From: Telluria beijingensis
GTDB lineage: Bacteria; Pseudomonadota; Gammaproteobacteria; Burkholderiales; Burkholderiaceae_D
DNA: 64,000 bases
Direction: 5' to 3'
NCBI RefSeq assembly: GCF_030770395.1
Contig: NZ_CP132480.1
Location: forward strand, 5,855,425 to 5,919,424
The position numbers were made by a program, and so were the translations under genes. Below the pieces are notes generated by a model, which ran no database searches, had not been told where the DNA came from, and worked only from the letters and a program-made list of their open reading frames with translations. Position 1 is the stretch's first letter, and each line of letters opens with the position of its first letter. Below, in pieces: positions 58,395 to 64,000 of this stretch.

Positions 58395-58919
58395 ATGCCG
58401 ATGACCGATATCCGTCCCGCTTCCCAGCCCGATGCCGAGCCCATCTGCGCCATCTACAACCATTACGTCGCCAGCACCACGATCTCGTTCGAAGAAGCGC
58501 CGGTGTCCGCGGCCGCCATGGCCGCCCGCATCGCCGACGTGACGAACGGCGGCCTGCCCTGGCTCGTGCTGGAGGTGGATGGCGTGGTGGCCGGCTATGC
58601 CTATGCGACCAAGTGGCGCGCCCGCCCGGCCTATCGGCACGCGGTGGAAAGCAGCGTCTATCTCGATCCGGCGCTGGCGGGTCGCGGGCATGGCCGGCGT
58701 CTCTATACGCGCCTGCTCGACGAGTTGCGCATTCGCGGGCTGCACACGGCCATCGCCGGCATCGCCCAGCCGAATGAACGCAGCATCGGGCTGCACGAGC
58801 GCCTGGGATTCCGCAAGGTCGCCCATTTCGGCGAAGTAGGTTTCAAGTTCGGCCGCTGGATCGATGTCGGCTACTGGCAACTGCTGCTGGATCCGCCCGC
58901 GCACGTTGCAACAGGCTGA
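58395..58919 (+). CDS. GNAT acetyltransferase, ArsN1/phosphinothricin-type
   Basis: 174 residues (MPMTDIRPASQPDAEPICAI). PAT-type motifs: IYNHYVASTTISFEEAPVSA, YAYATKWRARPAYRHAVESSVYLDPALAGRGHGRRLY and FKFGRWIDVGYWQLLL. By sequence it belongs with phosphinothricin acetyltransferases; in an ars cluster it is likely ArsN1, which acetylates arsinothricin. 91 bp after arsH. Confidence 0.85.
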   Translation: MPMTDIRPASQPDAEPICAIYNHYVASTTISFEEAPVSAAAMAARIADVTNGGLPWLVLEVDGVVAGYAYATKWRARPAYRHAVESSVYLDPALAGRGHGRRLYTRLLDELRIRGLHTAIAGIAQPNERSIGLHERLGFRKVAHFGEVGFKFGRWIDVGYWQLLLDPPAHVATG

Positions 58920-58946
58920 TGCCGACTCAGAACCGGCGCCGAACGC

Positions 58947-59581
58947 CTATTTCACGGTCAGCAGTGCCCCGCCCATTCCCATGAACAGCAGGCCCACGCC
59001 ACGCCGGGCCAGGCGCGCCCGCGCGACGCTCTGCTTCACGCGCCGCTTCAGCCACGCCGCGCCGACCACATGGAACAGGTGCGACAGCAACGTACAGGCA
59101 GTAAACATCGAGGTGAGCATCAGGAAGCGCGCGATGTCGATACGGTCGGCCGGCATGAACTGCGGGAACACGGCGGTGAAGAACAGGATCGCCTTGGGGT
59201 TGCTCACCCCGATCAGCAGGCCGGCGCGGAAGGTCGCCCGGCGGCTCGCGCGCAGGACCAGCGGCGCTGCCGCGGCGCCTGGCGCCGCGCCCTCGCGTGC
59301 GGCGCGGCGCCAGGTCTGCACGCCGAGATAGATCAGGTAGGCCGCGCCAGCGACCTTGACCAGGCCAAAGGCCAGCGCCGAGGTCTTGAGCACCAGCCCG
59401 AGGCCGGCCACCGCAGTGGTCGCGACGATGAAGACGCCAAGCGCATTGCCGGCCGAGCTGTAGATGGCCCGGGTCGCTCCCTGGGTCGTGGCGGTGGTGA
59501 TTGCCATCACACGCCAGGGCCGGGCGTGAACGCCGCCGCCAGTGAAACGGAAAGAAAAACCAGCCAGGTCGACCAGCCCAT
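58947..59581 (-). pseudogene. LysE-family exporter with frameshift near the N-terminus
   Basis: An ORF with SD GAGGTGA starts at 59581 (MGWSTWLVFLSVSLAAAFTP and PGPGV), then stops at TGA, which overlaps an ATG that opens the remaining LysE (MAITTATTQGATRAIYSSAG, FLMLTSMFTACTLLSHLFH) to 58947. The normal family reads PGPGVLMAITT; one base is missing at GTGTGATGG. Either a frameshift or re-initiation at TGATG. Confidence 0.8.
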
Positions 59582-59678
59582 GCGCTCACCTCGGCGTCAG
59601 GAGATTTCGTTGGAACAACAATGCGCCGAGTATGCCACGCATGCGGCACGGGCGCTGGACGCACCTCGATTGCGCGTG

Positions 59679-61157
59679 CTAATGCCCCGACAGCATGACA
59701 TCGCCGTCGTCCTTGTCGTGCACGGCGAACTTGTCGACCATCGTGGCGCTCGCCGCGTTCAGCCCATCGACCTCCACCTGCGCGCCGGCGCGACGGAATT
59801 TGAGCACGATCTTGTCCAGCGCGCCGATCGCGGTGATGTCCCAGAAGTGGGCCTGGCTGACGTCGATGCGCACCCGGGCCGGCGCCTCGGCGTAGTCGAA
59901 CGAATGCACCAGCAGGTCGGATGACGCAAAAAACACCTGGCCCGCGACTCGATAATGGCGCACGCCCGCTTCGTCGAGCCACGCGCTGACGTCGAGCATC
60001 CGGCTGACCTTCTGCGCGAAGAACACGCCCGACAGCAACACGCCGGTCAGCACGCCCTTGGCCAGGTCGTGGGTCGCGACGGTGACGACGACCGTGGCCA
60101 GCATGACGATGCTGGAGCTCGATGGATGCTCGCGCAGGCGGCGAATGGAGGCCCAGTCGAAGGTGCCGATCGAGACCATGATCATCACCGCGACCAGCGC
60201 CGCCATCGGAATCTGCCGCACCCAATTACCCAGGAACACGACCAGGACCAGCAGCACGACACCGGCGGTGAGGGTCGACAGCCGCCCGCGTCCGCCTGAC
60301 TTCACGTTGATTACCGACTGGCCGATCATCGCGCAGCCGGCCATGCCGCCGATGAAGCCGGTGGCGACGTTTGCCACGCCCTGCCCCACGCATTCGCGAT
60401 TCTTGTCGCTGCGGGTATCGGTCATGTCGTCGACGATCGTGGCCGTCATCAGCGATTCGAGCAGGCCGACCACCATCAGCGTGACGGAATACGGCAAGAT
60501 GATTTTCAGCGTCTCGAGCGTAAACGGCACGTCCGGCACCAGGAAAGCCGGCAGGCTGTCGGGCAACTGGCCCATGTCGCCCACGGTGCGGATATCCAGG
60601 TCCAGCGCGATCGAGACGGCGGTGAGCACGACGATCGTCACCAGCGGCGACGGCACGGCGCGCGTGAGATACGGCAGGCCGTAGATGATCGCGAGGCCGG
60701 CGGCGGTCATCGCGTACACATGCCAGCTGACGTTCGTCAGTTCGGGCAACTGGGCCAGGAAGATCAGGATCGCCAGCGCGTTGACGAAGCCGGTAACCAC
60801 CGAACGCGAGACAAAGCGCATCAGGCGCCCGAGCCTGATCCAGCCGGCCATCACCTGCAGCAGTCCGGCGAGGATCGTGGCCGCCAGCAGGTAGTCGATG
60901 CCATGAGTCTTGACCAGGCTGACCATGACCAGCGCCATGGCGCCGGTGGCGGCCGAGATCATGCCGGGACGGCCGCCGAAGAATGCGGTCAGGGTGGCGA
61001 TCGAGAACGAGGCATACAGGCCGACTTGCGGATCGACGCCGGCGATGATGGAAAACGCGATCGCCTCGGGAATCAGGGCGAGCGCGACGACGAGGCCTGC
61101 GAGCAGGTCGTTGCGGACGTTGGAGAACCAGTCCTGGCGGATGGTTTGTATGGACAT
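59679..61157 (-). CDS. SulP-family anion transporter with STAS domain
   Basis: 492 residues, about 10-12 membrane helices ([44 protein letters not shown]), C-terminal STAS domain ([23 protein letters not shown]). Moves sulfate, bicarbonate or similar anions. The ERMET-like short group; exact ion not known. Confidence 0.92.
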   Translation of the reverse strand: MSIQTIRQDWFSNVRNDLLAGLVVALALIPEAIAFSIIAGVDPQVGLYASFSIATLTAFFGGRPGMISAATGAMALVMVSLVKTHGIDYLLAATILAGLLQVMAGWIRLGRLMRFVSRSVVTGFVNALAILIFLAQLPELTNVSWHVYAMTAAGLAIIYGLPYLTRAVPSPLVTIVVLTAVSIALDLDIRTVGDMGQLPDSLPAFLVPDVPFTLETLKIILPYSVTLMVVGLLESLMTATIVDDMTDTRSDKNRECVGQGVANVATGFIGGMAGCAMIGQSVINVKSGGRGRLSTLTAGVVLLVLVVFLGNWVRQIPMAALVAVMIMVSIGTFDWASIRRLREHPSSSSIVMLATVVVTVATHDLAKGVLTGVLLSGVFFAQKVSRMLDVSAWLDEAGVRHYRVAGQVFFASSDLLVHSFDYAEAPARVRIDVSQAHFWDITAIGALDKIVLKFRRAGAQVEVDGLNAASATMVDKFAVHDKDDGDVMLSGH

Positions 61158-61504
61158 GGGGACACCTTCCCCGGCTGTCGTGCCGGGCTTGAACGATGGA
61201 GGATGCGCGCAGCGCGGTCATGCGGACGCGACGGGCGCGATAAAGCGGCGGCACGAGGTCGCAAGCCGACATCGTGCGCACGAACAATGGGAAGGTGTAT
61301 TAAGGCGGGGTGACCGAGCAGAAGTAACCGCGCGGCAGTCCAGCGCCCGCGAAGCAGGCTTGCGCACGTCCCAGGCGCTCGCAACGCGCGCACTCGCCGA
61401 CGCATCGCGTGTGCGGGACTATGGGGGAGTTGGAAGATCGGACGGTCATTGGTTGCTATTTTGCGTTGCCGCACGGGGCGCGGTCAAGCTGTGCTGCCTC
61501 GGAA
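61158..61504. other. Intergenic region, sulP to tRNA-Ser fragment
   Basis: About 350 bp. A possible sigma-70 element for sulP occurs on the minus strand (TTGACC then CAAAAT, near 61455-61485), with weak fit. No ORF with coding character, repeat or RNA gene was recognised. Confidence 0.4.
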
Positions 61505-61532
61505 TGAAAAAAGCCACCTCGCGGTGGCTTTT
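61505..61532 (-). terminator. Terminator after the tRNA-Ser 3' half
   Basis: On the minus strand AAGCCACC, loop CGCG-type, GGTGGCTT and a T run (GGCTTTTTTC). Typical intrinsic terminator 12 bp after the CCA end; it would also work on the plus strand. Confidence 0.8.
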
Positions 61533-61543
61533 CTCATGATACT

Positions 61544-61578
<35 letters not shown>

Positions 61579-61629
61579 TCACTCTTCGCTTTCGCTACCG
61601 TGAGGTGGCGTCTGCGTCGAGGACGCGAG

Positions 61630-61658
61630 ACTATAGCAAGCCGAAGGCCGGTTTGCAA
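61630..61658 (-). promoter_or_regulatory. tRNA-type promoter before the tRNA-Ser 3' half
   Basis: TTGCAA, 17 bp, TATAGT on the minus strand, then CTCGCG. Strong and tRNA-like; it would transcribe the 3' half and its terminator. Confidence 0.65.
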
Positions 61659-61719
61659 GGATGTCGACTGTGATATCTTAGCCGCCGCATCCAGCGACCT
61701 TCTCTTACATGACCTCCCT

Positions 61720-62751
61720 ATGATTCCTACGATCGCCCCGACCGCCGACGCCGCGCTCTCCCATTCCTTGGCAGACGCCATCAATAACAAGACCAAGCCC
61801 CTCGGCAGCCTGGGACGACTGGAATCCCTCGCCGCCCAGCTGGGCCTGATCCAGCGCGCAACGACGGTAAGCATCGACCAGCCCGCGATCCTGGTCTTCG
61901 CCGCCGACCACGGCGTGGTGGCCGAGGGCATCTCCGCCTTCCCGCAAGATGTCACATGGCAGATGGTCGAGAACTTCCTGGCCAATGGCGCGGCCATCAA
62001 TGTATTCGCCCGCCAGAACGGCTGCGCGCTGCACGTGATCGACGCCGGCGTAAACCACGATTTCGGCGCACGTCCCCAGCTCGTGCACCGCAAGGTCGCC
62101 AACGGCACCCGCAACTTCGCGCTCGAACAGGCGATGTCCGCGCAAGAATGCACGGCCGCGCTCGAACACGGCATGGCCCTGGCGCGCGACCTGCCCGGCA
62201 CCGTGGTCGGCTTCGGCGAGATGGGCATCGGTAACACGACGGCGGCCGCGGCCCTGATGCACAAGCTCACCGGGCAACCGCTGATGCGCTGCGTGGGCGC
62301 CGGCACCGGTCTCACGCCCGACGGCATCCGCCACAAGGCCGACGTCATCGCGGCAGCCGTGGCGCGCCACGCCCATGCGGTGCGGCCGCTCGAGGTGCTG
62401 GCCACCTTCGGCGGCTTCGAGATCGCGATGATGGCCGGCGCCATGCTCAAGGCGGCCGAGCTGCGCAAGGTGCTGCTGATCGATGGCTTCATCGTCACCA
62501 GCGCCTTGCTGGTGGCCGCGCGCCTGCAGCCGGACATCCTCGACTACTGCGTGTTCTCTCACTGCTCGGGCGAGCATGGCCACGCCCTGCTGCTCGAGGA
62601 ACTCGGCGCCCAGCCGCTACTCGACCTCGACCTGCGCCTGGGCGAAGGCACCGGCAGCGCGCTCGCCCTGCCCCTGCTGCACGCCGCCGCCAACTTCCTC
62701 AACGAGATGGCCACCTTCGCCTCGGCCCAGGTCAGCGAACGCTCGGCATGA
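61720..62751 (+). CDS. cobT: Nicotinate-nucleotide-dimethylbenzimidazole phosphoribosyltransferase
   Basis: 343 residues from MIPTIAPTADAALSHSLADA; the frame runs upstream through the antisense of the tRNA but that part is not real. Motifs: KTKPLGSLGRLESLAAQLG, VFAADHGV, GFGEMGIGNTTAAAAL and the catalytic Glu in RLGEGTGSALALPLL. Makes alpha-ribazole phosphate for B12. Overlaps cobS by ATGA. Confidence 0.95.
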   Translation: MIPTIAPTADAALSHSLADAINNKTKPLGSLGRLESLAAQLGLIQRATTVSIDQPAILVFAADHGVVAEGISAFPQDVTWQMVENFLANGAAINVFARQNGCALHVIDAGVNHDFGARPQLVHRKVANGTRNFALEQAMSAQECTAALEHGMALARDLPGTVVGFGEMGIGNTTAAAALMHKLTGQPLMRCVGAGTGLTPDGIRHKADVIAAAVARHAHAVRPLEVLATFGGFEIAMMAGAMLKAAELRKVLLIDGFIVTSALLVAARLQPDILDYCVFSHCSGEHGHALLLEELGAQPLLDLDLRLGEGTGSALALPLLHAAANFLNEMATFASAQVSERSA

Positions 62752-63530
62752 CCCACCAGCTGCGGCTGTTCTTCATCGCGCTGCAGTTCTTCACGCGATT
62801 GCCGATTCCGCGCTGGGTCGGTTTCGACCCAAGCTGGCTGAATCACGCTTCGCGCTACTTTGCGCTGGTCGGTGTCGTGGTCGGCGCCATCGGCGCGGCC
62901 GTGTACCTGCTGGCCGCGCAGTTCCTGCCGGCGGCGGTGGCCGCCGTGCTGTCCACCGCCGCCACCATCTACCTCACCGGCGCCTTCCATGAAGACGGCT
63001 TCGCCGATACCTGCGATGGCCTGGGCGGCGGCATGACAAAGGAGCGCGCGCTCGAGATCATGAAGGATTCGCGGGTCGGCGCCTATGGCGCGATCGGCAT
63101 CGTCTGCATGCTCGGCGCCAAGCTGGCGGCGCTGGCCAGTCTGCCGCCCGCCAGCGCCATCGGCGCGTTGCTGCTGGCCCATCCCCTGTCGCGCCTGGCC
63201 GCCACGGCCCTGATCTGGCAGATGGAGTACGCGCGCGCCGAGGGCAAGGCCAAGCCGCTGGCTGTGCGCATGAGCGACAAGGAATTCGGTATCGCCGCGC
63301 TCACCGTGCTGCTGCCTGCGCTTGGCCTGCTGGCCTTCGGCCTGCTCGACCTGGCCGCGATCACAGCCGCGGTGGTCTCGACCCTGCTCGCGACCGGCTG
63401 GCTCGCGCGAAAGTTCACGCGCCGCTTGCAGGGCTATACCGGCGACTGCCTCGGCGCGGTGCAGCAGTTGGCCGAAGTGGCGATCTACATCGCGGTGCTG
63501 GCCACGCTCGGCCGCGGCGCGCTGGCCTGA
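62748..63530 (+). CDS. cobS: Adenosylcobinamide-GDP ribazoletransferase (cobalamin synthase)
   Basis: 260 residues, about six membrane helices. FFIALQFFTRLPIP, TGAFHEDGFADTCDGLGGGMTKERALEIMKDSRVGAYG (metal-binding Asp cluster) and GYTGDCLGAVQQLAE. Joins adenosylcobinamide-GDP to ribazole. Stop overlaps the cobC start (TGATG). Confidence 0.95.
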   Translation: MTHQLRLFFIALQFFTRLPIPRWVGFDPSWLNHASRYFALVGVVVGAIGAAVYLLAAQFLPAAVAAVLSTAATIYLTGAFHEDGFADTCDGLGGGMTKERALEIMKDSRVGAYGAIGIVCMLGAKLAALASLPPASAIGALLLAHPLSRLAATALIWQMEYARAEGKAKPLAVRMSDKEFGIAALTVLLPALGLLAFGLLDLAAITAAVVSTLLATGWLARKFTRRLQGYTGDCLGAVQQLAEVAIYIAVLATLGRGALA

Positions 63531-64000
63531 TGCGGCTCTACCTGGTGCGCCATCCGCGGCCCGACGTGGCGGCCGGGCACTGCTATGGCCGCAGCGACCT
63601 GGCTGCGAATGTGGACGACGTCGAACGGGTGCTGGCGGCGCTGGCGGGCCAGGGCCTGCCCGGCGCGATGCCGGTCTACGCCAGCCCGCTCGCCCGCAGC
63701 GCCGTGCTGGCGCATCGACTCTCGCCAGCGCCGGCATTCGACGCGCGCCTGGCCGAGATGGACTTCGGCGCCTGGGAAATGCGCAGCTGGGACGACATCC
63801 CCCGCGACGAGATCGATGCGTGGAGCGCCGACCTGCTGCATTACCGCCCCGGCGGCGGCGAAAGCGTGCTGCAGGTGGCCGCGCGGGTGGCCGGCTTCTA
63901 CGCCGACATCCGGCGCGCGGGACATGCGCAGGCGCTCGCGGTCTGCCACGCCGGCACCATGCGCCTCCTGCATTCGCTGCATCTTGGCGGCACGCTGGCC
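63530..64000 (+). CDS. cobC: Alpha-ribazole phosphatase (histidine phosphatase family), 3' truncated by window
   Basis: 157 residues are visible and the frame is still open at the window edge. RHP motif LYLVRHPRPDV with the phospho-His, ASPLARSAVLAHRLS, EMDFGAWE and the second His in AVCHAGTMRLL. Third gene of cobT-cobS-cobC, translationally coupled to cobS. Confidence 0.9.
   Translation, partial: MRLYLVRHPRPDVAAGHCYGRSDLAANVDDVERVLAALAGQGLPGAMPVYASPLARSAVLAHRLSPAPAFDARLAEMDFGAWEMRSWDDIPRDEIDAWSADLLHYRPGGGESVLQVAARVAGFYADIRRAGHAQALAVCHAGTMRLLHSLHLGGTLA

Overview
The window is about 64 kb of GC-rich chromosome from a betaproteobacterium, most likely Oxalobacteraceae (Massilia/Telluria/Duganella type). 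The basis is protein similarity judged by eye, the trpE-G-D-C, gatCAB/mreBC and gshB-PTS neighbourhoods, and an obligate-aerobe-like gene set. No prophage, IS transposase or CRISPR array was seen.

Layout. 0-2.3 kb: 3' part of a ZnuD-like TonB receptor, a MerC-type membrane protein and a TonB-C-like lipoprotein. 2.3-8.6 kb: minus-strand rpe-gph-trpL-trpE-trpG-trpD-lysE-trpC, with a tryptophan attenuator whose leader peptide has four Trp codons. 8.8-14.4 kb: apaG, mltA, a decayed ada/alkA fusion, a PEP-mutase-family enzyme, an enoyl-CoA hydratase and a phospholipase D lipoprotein. 14.4-20.4 kb: mreB-mreC, with mreC ending in what looks like a stable-RNA promoter/leader, then gatCAB. 20.4-20.9 kb: an array of palindromic repeats with a 96-bp period. 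20.9-28.4 kb: pyrE, a hybrid sensor kinase, xth, a pseudouridine synthase, an M48 protease and metX-metW. 28.4-34.1 kb: ptsI-ptsH-EIIA-gshB and gshA. 34.3-37.1 kb: a porin-glnK-amtB operon preceded by a sigma-54 promoter and a perfect NtrC site. 37.1-42 kb: ubiK, a B12-dependent ribonucleotide reductase, SirB2, a TPR protein and a DUF5329 protein.

42.1-61.6 kb is the accessory-looking part and is bracketed by two halves of a tRNA-Ser gene. It holds a MOSC protein, a MarR regulator with a Cys-rich tail, a RimK-like ATP-grasp ligase with a GNAT, a degenerate ParA-like protein with a GNAT, a peroxide/redox module (AhpD-redoxin-secreted protein; catalase-like protein-ECF sigma-anti-sigma), a pta-ackA-fabI operon, an isochorismatase, an ars cluster (arsR, arsC, arsB, arsH, an ArsN1-like acetyltransferase), a frameshifted lysE and a SulP transporter. 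A repeated TTAGGANTCCTAA-type palindrome near four genes or operons suggests one MarR regulon. 61.7-64 kb: cobT-cobS-cobC for cobalamin lower-loop assembly, which fits the B12-dependent ribonucleotide reductase.

The most unusual signals are structural: the permuted tRNA-Ser halves, the mreC/stable-RNA-leader junction with no mreD-mrdA-rodA following, the 96-bp palindrome array, and the shared MarR-type operators. Natural rearrangement and assembly error cannot be told apart from this sequence alone.
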